This document shows positions 10,100 through 18,093 of a stretch of 64,000 nt of DNA, piece by piece. How positions within the stretch are numbered: the first letter of the stretch is position 1; each line of letters opens with the position of its first letter. The notes below the pieces were generated by a model that worked only from the letters and a program-made list of their open reading frames with translations, did not search any database and had not been told where the DNA came from. The stretch is from positions 1,426,001-1,490,000 of the forward strand of contig NZ_CP012669.1 in assembly GCF_001281485.1 (NCBI RefSeq). The letters are read 5' to 3'. The stretch comes from Altererythrobacter epoxidivorans (GTDB lineage Bacteria; Pseudomonadota; Alphaproteobacteria; Sphingomonadales; Sphingomonadaceae). A program made the position numbers and the translations under genes.

Positions 10100-10486
10100 A
10101 TGAAGAAGATCGCACTCGCTTTTGCGGCCACCACGATGGCCATTACCGGCCTCGGCACCGCATCCCCTGCTGCCGCCGACCCGCCCCCTTGGGCCCCTGC
10201 CCATGGCAAGCGTGCCAAGGACCGCGACCTCTATGACAGCCGCGGTCGCTATTACGAGCCGCGCCGTATCACCCGCAGCAGTCGTATGTGGCGTGGTGAC
10301 GACGGTCGCTATTACTGCAAGCGCGACAACGGCACGACCGGTCTTGTGATCGGTGCTGGCGTCGGCGCCCTTGCCGGACACGAGCTTGCAGGTCGCGGCG
10401 ACAAGACGCTCGGCGCTATTCTCGGCGGTGCCGTGGGCGCAGTACTCGGTCGCGAGATCGACCGGGGCAGCCTCAGCTGCCGCTGA
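10100..10486 (+). CDS. Glycine-zipper 2TM domain secreted protein
   Basis: 128 residues with a signal peptide (cleavage near AAA-D, residue 26). After a charged, Tyr/Arg-rich stretch with one Cys ('DGRYYCKRDNG') comes a glycine-zipper hairpin of two short membrane-associating helices (about residues 80-118, 'GAGVGALAG' and 'LGGAVGAVLG'). Such proteins are usually envelope associated and have no defined activity. An AGGAC ribosome site precedes the ATG. A terminator follows at 10506. Confidence 0.85.
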   Translation: MKKIALAFAATTMAITGLGTASPAAADPPPWAPAHGKRAKDRDLYDSRGRYYEPRRITRSSRMWRGDDGRYYCKRDNGTTGLVIGAGVGALAGHELAGRGDKTLGAILGGAVGAVLGREIDRGSLSCR

Positions 10487-10505
10487 TTTGTGAAGCTTCC
10501 AGGCG

Positions 10506-10543
10506 AAAGGGGCGCGTTCGTTTCGGCGAGCGCGCCCTTTTTT
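10506..10543 (+). terminator. Rho-independent terminator
   Basis: AAAGGGGCGCG pairs with CGCGCCCTTT (one bulged G) and is followed by six T. It lies 20 bp after the glycine-zipper gene and just before the stop of the convergent PhzF gene. Confidence 0.8.
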
Positions 10544-10546
10544 CGC

Positions 10547-11389
10547 TCAATCGACAGCAAGCAGTCCCTGTGAGCTGACGATGTCCGCCGTTCCGCCAAT
10601 CCATGTCTCGCCATCTTCGTCGATGGCACAATGGATCGCTCCGTCGGCACCGGTCTTTCGCCCTTGGGCAGCCTTATAGCTGCCGGTCGCCAGGCCATGG
10701 GCGAACAGGTGTTTGGCGACGCCTGCGTTGAAACTTCCCGTCACGGGGTCTTCGCGAAAACGCCCGAGTGTGTCGGAGAAGAACGCGCGGATTTCCCAGT
10801 CGACCTCGCCCCCCTCGCCTGCCGGACCGGCCAACCCGATATCGGTACCCAGCGGTGCCGTGAAAGAAGGTGAGGCGGCGAGAACATCGCTCGCCGATTT
10901 GAGCCGTAGCAATTGCCAGCCCGGCCCATTGGCGACATGCACTGCTTCCTCGACCGTATCGGGATCTGCCCCCGTCATCGAGATCGCGAAATCGCGTTCT
11001 TCCGATGTCATGGGGCCGTATTTCGTGAAGGCTGGCGCCTTGAATGCCAGCCGGTCGTCCTCGCTCCTTACCTCTACCAGTCCGACACCGCATTCCTGGA
11101 TGATAACGCCATCAGACCCGGGTATGCCGCCAGCCGCCAGCCATGCACGGGCGCTACCCAGGGTCGGGTGCCCTGCAAAAGGCAATTCCCCCCCCGGATA
11201 GAAGATGCGTACACGATAGTCGGCGCGCTCGTCCGACGGATCCAGCAGGAATGTCGTCTCCGAAAAACCGAGCCACTGTGTCAGGCGAAGCATCTGTTCA
11301 TCGCTCAGGCCTTCGCCGCCATGCACCACGCCCAGAGGGTTGCCACTGAGCGGTCCCGAACCGAATACGTCCACCAGGTCGAGTTTCAT
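10547..11389 (-). CDS. PhzF-family isomerase/epimerase
   Basis: 280 residues from the ATG at 11389, which has GGAG 7 nt upstream; an earlier in-frame start at 11452 lacks support. The fold is the double hot-dog of diaminopimelate epimerase. Conserved features are the N-terminal 'DVFGSGPLSGNPLGVV', Glu44 in 'FSETTFLL' (the catalytic acid of PhzF), 'GHPTLGSA' and 'DPVTGSFNAGVA'. Most chromosomal members have unknown substrates, and no phenazine genes are nearby. Confidence 0.9.
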   Translation of the reverse strand: MKLDLVDVFGSGPLSGNPLGVVHGGEGLSDEQMLRLTQWLGFSETTFLLDPSDERADYRVRIFYPGGELPFAGHPTLGSARAWLAAGGIPGSDGVIIQECGVGLVEVRSEDDRLAFKAPAFTKYGPMTSEERDFAISMTGADPDTVEEAVHVANGPGWQLLRLKSASDVLAASPSFTAPLGTDIGLAGPAGEGGEVDWEIRAFFSDTLGRFREDPVTGSFNAGVAKHLFAHGLATGSYKAAQGRKTGADGAIHCAIDEDGETWIGGTADIVSSQGLLAVD

Positions 11390-11460
11390 GGTCTTCTCCA
11401 GTCGAGCACTTTCATCCTGCCAGCCTAGGCAAGGGGTGCGAAAACTGCTCAATAGATTTT

Positions 11461-12231
11461 ATGATCAAGCCTGCAATTTTAGTCACGGGTGGTGCGGCGC
11501 GGATCGGCGCTGCAATCGTCAGGGCCTTTGCAGCCGAAGGCTGGCACGTCGTGATCCACTATCTCGGTTCCGATGACGAGGCAGAGGCGCTTGCCGCCAC
11601 CCTGCCTTCGGCGGAGACGGTCCAGTGCGACCTTTCTGACGACGAAAGCGCGATCGCAATGATCGACGATTTGGCAGATCGTCTGGACGACTGGCGCGTC
11701 CTCGTGAATTCCGCATCGGTGTTCCACTACGACGATGTGCGGGCGCTGGAAACGGGCATCTACCGCGAAGCGATGCAGGTCAACGCGCTGACGCCGGCGC
11801 GCATGGCGCAGAGATTCCTGGCCCATGCGAAAAGCGAAGCGGGTCGCTGCGTCATACAGGTTACCGACCAGAAGCTGGCCAATCCCAACCCCGATTTCTT
11901 CAGCTACACGATGAGCAAGCATGCGCTCGACGCGACGATCGCCATGCTCGCTATGGCTGCAAAGGATGCCGATGACAGAGTCTACGGGCTTGCACCCGGC
12001 GCCATCCTGCCGAGCCATGACCAGACGCCCGAAGAAATCGAGGTCTCGCACAGGTTGAACCCGCTTCATCGCAAGACGGAAGCGAACGAAGTGGCCAAGG
12101 CCGCGCTCCTGCTCACCTCAGGCGCGCTGAGGAGTGGCGAAACCCTCTTCGTCGACAGCGGCCAGCACCTGCTGCACCAGGATCGCGACGTCATCTACCT
12201 CGCGCGCGAAATGGATCCGGCGACGACATGA
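11461..12231 (+). CDS. SDR oxidoreductase, pteridine reductase (FolM/PTR1)-like
   Basis: 256 residues. The nucleotide motif is 'TGGAARIG' (residues 9-16), the TGxxxRxG form of pteridine reductases rather than the usual TGxxxGIG. The catalytic set reads Asp136, Tyr149 and Lys153 ('VTDQK ... YTMSK'), with the Asp 13 residues before Tyr as in PTR1, where most SDRs have Ser. It is therefore likely to reduce a dihydropterin with NADPH. It overlaps the cytochrome b gene by ATGA, an unexpected partner that hints at a molybdopterin or pterin link. Confidence 0.82.
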   Translation: MIKPAILVTGGAARIGAAIVRAFAAEGWHVVIHYLGSDDEAEALAATLPSAETVQCDLSDDESAIAMIDDLADRLDDWRVLVNSASVFHYDDVRALETGIYREAMQVNALTPARMAQRFLAHAKSEAGRCVIQVTDQKLANPNPDFFSYTMSKHALDATIAMLAMAAKDADDRVYGLAPGAILPSHDQTPEEIEVSHRLNPLHRKTEANEVAKAALLLTSGALRSGETLFVDSGQHLLHQDRDVIYLAREMDPATT

Positions 12232-12896
12232 AACGGCACGCACTCTCCACCCGCATCTGGCACTGGTTGAACCTCATTTGCGTGGTGATCCTGTTCATGA
12301 GCGGGCTCAATATCTCGAACGCGCACCGCTATCTCTACTGGGGCGCCTACGGTTTCGACCCTGCAGACGCCTGGTTATCGGTGGTCAGGTTCCCCGGATG
12401 GGCGACAATTCCCGGCTATTACAACCTCGCCGCCGCGCGCGACTGGCATATCCTGATGGCCTGGCCCTTTGCGCTGGGGCTGCTCTTCATGTGGGTTGCG
12501 ATGCTCCTGAACGGTCATTTCTGGCGCGATCTCAGAACCAGCCGTTCCGAATGGCGGCCTTCTGCAATGCTTGCCGATATCAAGGCGCACCTTCGCCTGG
12601 ACTTCGAACACGAAGGGGCGAAGTTCAACTTCCTGCAAAAGCTCGCCTACGGACTGGTCCTGGGCGTCTTCCTGCCGCTGATGGTCTTTACCGGCATGGC
12701 GATCAGTCCCGGCTTCGAACCTGCCGCGCCGTGGCTGGTCGACATGTTTGGCGGAAGGCAAAGCGCAAGGTCGATCCACTTCCTGACCGCATGGGCCATT
12801 TTCGGCTTTTTCATCGTTCACATCGTGCTGGTGCTCCTTTCGGGACCGGTGAAGCAGCTGCGCGACATGATCACGGGAGGCCGCGATGCGTCGTAG
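12228..12896 (+). CDS. Cytochrome b561/b6-type membrane subunit
   Basis: 222 residues with about four hydrophobic helices. 'TRIWHWLNLICVVILFMSGL' at the N terminus is the first helix with the expected haem ligand His12; further His residues occur in 'ARDWHILMAW', 'SIHFLTAW' and 'FFIVHIVLVLL'. It fits the membrane cytochrome b subunits of molybdopterin oxidoreductases. It overlaps the SDR gene upstream (4 nt) and the molybdopterin protein downstream (11 nt), so it should pass electrons between the quinone pool and that periplasmic protein. Confidence 0.87.
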   Translation: MKRHALSTRIWHWLNLICVVILFMSGLNISNAHRYLYWGAYGFDPADAWLSVVRFPGWATIPGYYNLAAARDWHILMAWPFALGLLFMWVAMLLNGHFWRDLRTSRSEWRPSAMLADIKAHLRLDFEHEGAKFNFLQKLAYGLVLGVFLPLMVFTGMAISPGFEPAAPWLVDMFGGRQSARSIHFLTAWAIFGFFIVHIVLVLLSGPVKQLRDMITGGRDAS

Positions 12897-13626
12897 GTCG
12901 ATAATCGCCGGAATGGCCGGTCTTCTTGCCGCGGGCTGCTCTAAAGTCGGTAAATCGGACACAGGCAGCGCAATCCTCGACAAGGCTGAGGACTGGCATC
13001 GCAGGGCGCACCGCGCCCTAGCGGGCAAGCAGGCGCTGGCCAGGGAATATCCACGCAGCGCGATTTCGCCGACTTTCCGCGGCAATGGTTCGCAGACAGT
13101 CGATACGGACGATTACAGGGCGCAGCTGGCGAACGGATTTGGAGACTGGCGGCTGCAGGTCCGCGGGCTGGTCGAAACGCCGCTATCGCTGAGCATGGAA
13201 AATATCCGCAAGCTTCCGCAGCGCACGCAGGTCACCCGCCACGACTGCGTCGAAGGGTGGAGCGCGATCGGAGAATGGACCGGGCCGCAACTCTCGCTGC
13301 TGCTCGACGCGGCAGGCGTGAAGGAAGAGGCGAACTTCATTATCTTTCGCTGCGCCGATACCTACAACGGGGGCGACTATTACGAGAGCATCGACATGGT
13401 CGATGCCTACCATCCGCAGACCATCGTCGCGCATTTGCTCAATGGTGAGCCTCTTCCCGAAAAGAACGGCGCGCCGCTGCGAATGCGGGTCGAACGGCAG
13501 CTAGGATACAAGCACCCCAAATACCTGACCGCGATCGAGGCCGTCGCCAGCCTCGATGGCATAGGCGGTGGCAAGGGAGGTTATTGGGAGGACCGCTCCG
13601 GTTACCAATGGTACGCCGGGGTCTAG
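12886..13626 (+). CDS. Molybdopterin-dependent oxidoreductase, sulfite-oxidase fold (YedY-like)
   Basis: 246 residues. The N terminus has a twin-Arg-like MRRRS and a lipobox ending at Cys18 (LLAAGC), so it is probably a Tat-exported lipoprotein. The core is the oxidoreductase molybdopterin-binding domain: Cys121 in 'RHDCVEGWSAIGEW' is the expected molybdenum thiolate ligand, followed by 'MRVERQLGYKHPKYL'. With the preceding cytochrome b it forms a two-component periplasmic system analogous to MsrP/MsrQ, although the membrane partner here is b561-like. The substrate is unknown; protein methionine sulfoxide or another S- or N-oxide is possible. Confidence 0.87.
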   Translation: MRRRSIIAGMAGLLAAGCSKVGKSDTGSAILDKAEDWHRRAHRALAGKQALAREYPRSAISPTFRGNGSQTVDTDDYRAQLANGFGDWRLQVRGLVETPLSLSMENIRKLPQRTQVTRHDCVEGWSAIGEWTGPQLSLLLDAAGVKEEANFIIFRCADTYNGGDYYESIDMVDAYHPQTIVAHLLNGEPLPEKNGAPLRMRVERQLGYKHPKYLTAIEAVASLDGIGGGKGGYWEDRSGYQWYAGV

Positions 13627-13629
13627 CTC

Positions 13630-14067
13630 TCACTCGGGATATTTTCGCTGCATCGCTTCCCAGTCGGAAGCGATCATTTGCTCAAGCACAGCCATGTCCA
13701 CATCCGCTAGCTTGTTGATGTAGAGGCAACTCTTGCCGGTCGAGTGCTTGCCCAGCTTCTTCAGCAATTCGTCGCGGCGCTTGCCTGCCAATTCGTCGCA
13801 ATAACCACCCATCAGGTAGAGCGAATGTTTGGCCTTTCGCGGGCTGAAACCTGAACGCATCCATCGTACCTGCCGTCCGCTGGCATATGTCGTCTCGTAA
13901 CTGCCATATCCGATGATCGACGGTCCCCACATGCGCGGGCTGGCACCGGTGACCTTGCGGAACAGTTGATCGAGCACCATGGCTTCTTCGCGCTTGCGAT
14001 CTGGTTCGACAGAGGCAAGAAATTCTGCCGGTTCGATCGAAGTCTCGGTGGTCTTGGCTTCGCTCAT
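13630..14067 (-). CDS. DUF1801 domain protein
   Basis: 145 residues from MSEAKTTE at 14067. The pattern 'ASPRMWGPSIIGYGSYETTYASGR' followed by 'GFSPRKAKHSLYLMGGY' and a C-terminal 'SCLYINKLADVDMAVLEQMI' is that of DUF1801 (YdhG-like) proteins. Their function is unknown. It is convergent with the molybdopterin gene, with only 3 bp between stop codons. Confidence 0.85.
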   Translation of the reverse strand: MSEAKTTETSIEPAEFLASVEPDRKREEAMVLDQLFRKVTGASPRMWGPSIIGYGSYETTYASGRQVRWMRSGFSPRKAKHSLYLMGGYCDELAGKRRDELLKKLGKHSTGKSCLYINKLADVDMAVLEQMIASDWEAMQRKYPE

Positions 14068-14224
14068 CGTCGTTCCCACGGATGCATTGAGAGCAAAATT
14101 GCTCGATCCGCAGTCTGCCATGACGGGAACATAGAGACCAGACCGCAGGAAAGGCGCCCTTAAGAGCGTGTCATCGAGGTCGCCCAACCATTTGCCGAAC
14201 GAGATATTCGCTCCATGAGCAACG

Positions 14225-14249
14225 CCCGCTCGCTGTTTGGGCGAGCGGG
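14225..14249 (-). terminator. Perfect 9-bp stem-loop after DUF2147 gene, no T tract
   Basis: CCCGCTCGC and GCGAGCGGG flank a 7-nt loop, 36 bp past the end of the minus-strand DUF2147 gene. There is no T run on either strand, so it may be a Rho-assisted terminator or an mRNA 3'-end stabiliser rather than a canonical terminator. Confidence 0.45.
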
Positions 14250-14285
14250 TGCGCCTGTGCACAAGCCATTCGGGAATTTCCGAAG

Positions 14286-14672
14286 CTAGCTGGCGGGTGC
14301 AGCCGCTCCCGGTTCGATTTTCGTCCAGGTTTCGGAATCGCACATGGCCTTACCCATGGCGCATCCCTTGATCTTGAGCGTCTTCGCATCGCTCGTGACG
14401 GTGCCGTTGAAGGTCATGAAGCCCGGCATGCCCGGATGCTTCATCTTCTTGCCGAACCAGTCTTCGCCCTGCGGAGCCATGCCGTGGCACATTTCGAAAT
14501 TGGGCTTCTTGCCTTCCGTGATCCGGCAATAGAGCTGCTTGTCGGCAACCCAGACCTTCACGATATCGCCATTCGGACGCTTGTATGTGCCGCTCGGATC
14601 TCGAGCGAGAGCAGGTGTCGCGATTGCTGCCGCCAGCACCGCCCCTGCGACTGTATGATAGAGTTTTCTCAT
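14286..14672 (-). CDS. DUF2147 secreted protein
   Basis: 128 residues with a signal peptide (cleavage after ALA, residue 23). The mature part starts 'RDPSGTYKRPNGDIVKVWV', the start of the DUF2147 beta-barrel, with four Cys ('YCRI', 'EMCHGM', 'KGCAMG', 'AMCDS') that may form two disulfides in the periplasm. The function is unknown. It is divergent from argG across a 134-bp intergenic region. Confidence 0.82.
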   Translation of the reverse strand: MRKLYHTVAGAVLAAAIATPALARDPSGTYKRPNGDIVKVWVADKQLYCRITEGKKPNFEMCHGMAPQGEDWFGKKMKHPGMPGFMTFNGTVTSDAKTLKIKGCAMGKAMCDSETWTKIEPGAAAPAS

Positions 14673-14702
14673 TATCCTCTCCCCTATTTGAGGAGTTGCT
14701 AC

Positions 14703-14718
14703 ATTAGCCTTTGCTAAT
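14703..14718. promoter_or_regulatory. Inverted repeat ATTAGC-N4-GCTAAT
   Basis: A perfect 6-bp inverted repeat in the divergent region between the DUF2147 gene and argG, 88 bp before the argG start. It has the size of a half-turn dimeric operator, but it could also be a small mRNA hairpin. No matching regulator is nearby. Confidence 0.3.
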
Positions 14719-14806
14719 CAGGAGTCGAGGCTGGTTACGAGAGAAACATTTGCCCGTCAGCCGCGACACTGTTAGCGGCGCACTCGTTCAAAGGAGCCTC
14801 CTGCAA

Positions 14807-16042
14807 ATGTCGGATACCAAGCGCGCTGAAATCAAACGGGTTGTCCTCGCCTATTCCGGGGGACTCGACACTTCCGTGATCGCGAAATGGCTCGAGGTGG
14901 AGCGCGGCCTGGAGGTTGTCACCTTTACCGCCGATCTCGGCCAGGGCGAGGAAATCGAACCCGCACGCGCCAAGGCTCGCGCCATGGGCATCCCGGACAA
15001 GCACATCTTCATCGAGGACCTGCGCGAAGAATTCGTGCGCGACTTTGTATTCCCGATGATGCGCGCAAACGCCCGCTACGAAGGCGACTATTTGCTCGGC
15101 ACCAGCATCGCGCGCCCCCTCATCTCCAAGCGGCTGGTCGAGATCGCCCATGAAACCGGCGCCGACGCCATCGCGCACGGTGCGACGGGAAAGGGCAATG
15201 ACCAGGTCCGTTTCGAACTGTCCGCCTACGCCCTCGATCCCGATATCAAGGTGATTGCCCCGTGGCGCGAATGGGACCTCACCAGCCGCACCGCTCTGAT
15301 CGCCTGGGCCGAGGCGCACCAGATCGCCGTGCCCAAGGACAAGCGCGGCGAAAGCCCGTTCTCGACCGACGCCAACCTCCTTCACACCTCGTCAGAGGGC
15401 AAGGTGCTGGAAGATCCGTGGGAAGAAACGCCGGACTACGTCTATTCGCGGACCGACCATCCGGAAACCGCGCCCGATACGCCTGAATATATTACCATCG
15501 ACTTCGAAAAGGGCGACGGCGTCGCGTTGAATGGCGAAGCTATGTCGCCTGCCACGCTGCTGGCTGCGCTCAACGACCTTGGCCGCAAGCACGGCATCGG
15601 CCGCCTGGACCTGGTCGAAAACCGCTTCGTCGGCATGAAGAGCCGCGGTATGTACGAAACGCCCGGCGGCGAGATCTATGCCCGCGCGCATCGCGGCATC
15701 GAACAGATCACCCTCGATCGCGGTGCCGCCCACCTCAAGGACGAGCTGATGCCGAAATATGCAGAGCTCATCTACAACGGTTTCTGGTTCAGCCCGGAAC
15801 GCGAGATGCTGCAGGCAGCAATCGACCTGAGCCAGGACAAGGTTTCGGGCACAGTCCGTCTCAAGCTCTACAAGGGGAATGCGATGGTTGTCGGGCGCAG
15901 GTCGCCCAACTCGCTCTATTCGGAAGCTCATGTGACTTTCGAAGACGATGCCGGCGCTTACGACCAGAAGGACGCGGCGGGCTTCATCAAGCTTAACGCA
16001 CTGCGCCTGCGCCTGCTCGCCCAGCGAGACCGCACCAAGTAA
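14807..16042 (+). CDS. argG: Argininosuccinate synthase
   Basis: 411 residues from the ATG at 14807, preceded by AAGGAG with a 10-nt gap; the longer frame from 14711 is rejected. ArgG joins citrulline and aspartate with ATP in arginine synthesis. The PP-loop 'AYSGGLDTS' is at residues 15-23; '[14 protein letters not shown]' and '[16 protein letters not shown]' bind citrulline and aspartate. Length and motifs are complete. No other arg gene is in the window. Confidence 0.97.
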   Translation: MSDTKRAEIKRVVLAYSGGLDTSVIAKWLEVERGLEVVTFTADLGQGEEIEPARAKARAMGIPDKHIFIEDLREEFVRDFVFPMMRANARYEGDYLLGTSIARPLISKRLVEIAHETGADAIAHGATGKGNDQVRFELSAYALDPDIKVIAPWREWDLTSRTALIAWAEAHQIAVPKDKRGESPFSTDANLLHTSSEGKVLEDPWEETPDYVYSRTDHPETAPDTPEYITIDFEKGDGVALNGEAMSPATLLAALNDLGRKHGIGRLDLVENRFVGMKSRGMYETPGGEIYARAHRGIEQITLDRGAAHLKDELMPKYAELIYNGFWFSPEREMLQAAIDLSQDKVSGTVRLKLYKGNAMVVGRRSPNSLYSEAHVTFEDDAGAYDQKDAAGFIKLNALRLRLLAQRDRTK

Positions 16043-16993
16043 GCGAAATTGCCGGCTGGCAGGCGACCGGAATCGCATTGGCGGTTTCGGTCCTACGGGG
16101 CTGGAAAAAGCTACGGCGGCGCAGAATCGACCGATAGGTGATCCATTTTGCGATGAGCCGTTGAGTTATCCACCCGTGTCCACAGCGATTCTGAGGAAAA
16201 GTGGAAAACTCGGGGTTGTGAAACTTGCGCGACTCACTCTTCCGGCGCAGTCTCAAGACATCGGAAGGGACGGAAACCCAACCGGAGATCTGGCTCTAAC
16301 GAGTTGATTTCACGAGAGTTTCTACGAACGACCGACGCAGTGGGTTCTGTCCACGCGGTCTTTGAGACCGGACATGCAGAAGGCTTCGGCAAGACGCAAG
16401 TGCGGTCGTTTGAGAAGAACGCGATTGCTTGCTCACTGGTAAGGCTGATCGTTCGATCCTGGATCGAAGGAGAGGTCGAAAGCTTCGGCTGGAGATCTGT
16501 CCGTTTGAGAAAAGGGATCATCAAAGGATGATTGGTCTCGGTACCGCCGGAAGGCCGGTGCATTGCGGAAGGGCCTCGGTCCGGAAGGAATGAAACCGCT
16601 GGAAGACGGAACCGGATGCCGGCGCGAGCGCCGGTGACAAAATCTGCCGACTTGTTCGGTGGTGAGACATCGGACGCCAAGCGCTCCTCGGAAGGTTTAC
16701 CGGAAGAGAAGACCACGCGTCGGTGAGAGTGGGGTCGGCAACTTGTTGCCGGCCCCATTTGCTATTGGGCGTTGCAAATTGGCGCCAAAGATTGGGGCGT
16801 CGAGGCGAATTTTCAAAGAGCCAGGCCGGGTGATTCTTCCACCTTGTGACAGATGCCCGGAAGGTAGGAAAACCGGCCCACCAGACCGATTCCGCGACGG
16901 AACGTGGCAGGATTGGGGCGACAAGCCGCCGTGTTAAGGACTCTCGGGGAAGGGTCGACTATAGAACCTCCATCCGAACGGGAGGTCCAGAAC
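16043..16993 (+). ncRNA. 951-bp gene-free region with candidate structured RNA (about 16260-16760)
   Basis: No open frame here has convincing protein character. The stretch from about 16260 is rich in GGA and CGGAAG motifs: 'GCCGGAAGG', 'GCGGAAGGG', 'CCGGAAGGA', 'GACGGAACC', 'TCGGAAGGT' and 'CCGGAAGAG' all fall between 16545 and 16705. It also carries several perfect small hairpins: CGGTCT-TTG-AGACCG near 16358, TTCGATC-CTG-GATCGAA near 16453, and CCGGCG-CGAG-CGCCGG near 16618. The sequence CGTTTGAGAA occurs twice, about 95 bp apart. It ends in the strong hairpin at 16731-16756. I infer a non-coding RNA on the plus strand, with the strand set by that terminal hairpin. Its 5' end and promoter cannot be placed. 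Confidence 0.4.
16731..16756 (+). terminator. 11-bp stem with CTTG tetraloop at end of RNA candidate
   Basis: GGGGTCGGCAA pairs with TTGCCGGCCCC (one G-T pair) around a CTTG loop, a stable tetraloop class. It is followed by ATTTGCTATT, a weak T tract. It probably ends the transcript of the 16.3-16.7 kb region. Confidence 0.55.
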
Positions 16994-17512
16994 ATGGCCA
17001 AACGCACGTATCGCAGCGCTATTATTGCCGCCGCATTGTTGTTTCCCGGCACTGCCGGTCACTCAGAAGAACTCGCCGCAGAGGCATCGGCAAAGTCCGC
17101 AGGTTTCCAATCCAGCTTCGCTCGTTACGAAGCCCTGCCTGCTGCTGCCGCACCTTCGGGCAATGCCGTCGACATGGCCCTGATCGAACCCGCGATCGAG
17201 GAAATCGCCCCCGAGAACAGCCTCGGCGCAGGCGTTGCGTCCTATTACGGGCGCAAGTTCCACGGCCGCCGCACCGCCAGCGGCGAAACCTTCGACATGA
17301 ACGGGCTGACCGCGGCACACCGCACCCTGCCCTTCGGATCGAAAGTCCGCGTGACCAACCCCAGCAACGGCCGTTCGGTCATCGTCCGCATCAACGACCG
17401 CGGACCATTCTCGCGCAATCGCACGATCGACCTCAGCCGCGCTGCAGCGACCGAAATCGGCCTGATCGCCCGCGGCCACGGCACGGTAGAGCTGGCGCTG
17501 CTCGGCGACTGA
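16994..17512 (+). CDS. rlpA: RlpA-like septal ring lytic transglycosylase
   Basis: 172 residues from the ATG at 16994, with GGGAGG upstream. A signal peptide is followed by a low-complexity linker and a C-terminal double-psi beta-barrel: '[19 protein letters not shown]', '[20 protein letters not shown]' and the conserved Asp in 'INDRGPF'. RlpA proteins cleave denuded glycan strands or scaffold the septum. There is no SPOR domain, so this is a short form whose septal localisation is uncertain. Confidence 0.88.
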   Translation: MAKRTYRSAIIAAALLFPGTAGHSEELAAEASAKSAGFQSSFARYEALPAAAAPSGNAVDMALIEPAIEEIAPENSLGAGVASYYGRKFHGRRTASGETFDMNGLTAAHRTLPFGSKVRVTNPSNGRSVIVRINDRGPFSRNRTIDLSRAAATEIGLIARGHGTVELALLGD

Positions 17513-17543
17513 CGGGCTAGCCCCCGCCTCGCCTCAACCAACC

Positions 17544-17975
17544 CTATTCGTCGAGCTGGCCGCGCACCGCGCCGTTCGGATACCTGATCGTGTGGACGTT
17601 GACGTAATATTCGCCCGGCTTGCGCGCGATCTTCGTCAGCAGTTCCTTGTCCGCATCGACGCACACGTCGCGCCCGTCTTCGCCCATCAGCTTGAGCTCC
17701 ATGACAGGCGGGCCGTCCTTGCCCTTGCGCCCTTCGTGGATATGCGCGGCGGAGAAATCGTCGATCCCCTCCACCTCGAGCATGTAGCAGATGCGCCCCT
17801 TGCCAAGGTCCAGCTCGGCCGAGAAATCCGCCGTCTGGTCAGGCCCTGCGCCGCCCGAAGTCTCGTATTCGCCGAACAGGCTGGTCCCGATGTAAGAGAA
17901 ATTGTCCTGCGCTGCGGCCGGCAGGACGATCCCCGCCGCCAGGCATCCGGCGATTGCAAGCTTGGCATGTTTCAT
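17544..17975 (-). CDS. CHRD domain secreted protein
   Basis: 143 residues with a signal peptide ending AAA (residue 22). The CHRD (chordin-like) domain shows 'AELDLGKGRICYMLEVEGID', 'AAHIHEGRKGKDGPPVMEL' and the C-terminal 'YYVNVHTIRYPNGAVRGQL'. The bacterial function is unknown; the domain is a periplasmic beta-barrel. The two Cys could form a disulfide. Confidence 0.88.
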   Translation of the reverse strand: MKHAKLAIAGCLAAGIVLPAAAQDNFSYIGTSLFGEYETSGGAGPDQTADFSAELDLGKGRICYMLEVEGIDDFSAAHIHEGRKGKDGPPVMELKLMGEDGRDVCVDADKELLTKIARKPGEYYVNVHTIRYPNGAVRGQLDE

Positions 17976-18033
17976 CGTGCACTCCCCCGATTTGCTATCG
18001 TGTGATCGCTTTGCGACCTGTCACGCAGGATAC

Positions 18034-18077
18034 GCCTTTGCCGATGCTCAGGCAATCGGATCGTGAGGGGCGCCGCA
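18034..18077. repeat. 44-bp direct repeat, copy 1
   Basis: It matches 18692-18735 in 40 of 44 positions in the same orientation. It lies just past the 3' end of the small mosaic secreted gene. Read on the minus strand it encodes the same C-terminal peptide (APHDPIA, stop) as the end of the gene at 18706-19503, so it looks like a duplicated gene 3' end. Confidence 0.85.
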
Positions 18078-18093
18078 CCCTTCCCCTGCCCCT

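Noticed and set aside
10547-11389. Phenazine biosynthesis locus
   Set aside because: PhzF-family proteins are widespread without phenazine genes, and no phzA/B/D/E/G homologue is present.
16163-16186. TTATCCACC and GTGTCCACA side by side, resembling DnaA boxes
   Set aside because: Each deviates from TTATNCACA and there is no box cluster, AT-rich unwinding element or origin-linked gene nearby.
16234-16758. 174-codon open frame on the minus strand, and two plus-strand frames at 16304-16531 and 16532-16726
   Set aside because: They overlap each other, lack domain-like features and ribosome sites, and are Ser/Pro/Arg-rich as expected of shadows in a structured RNA-like stretch.
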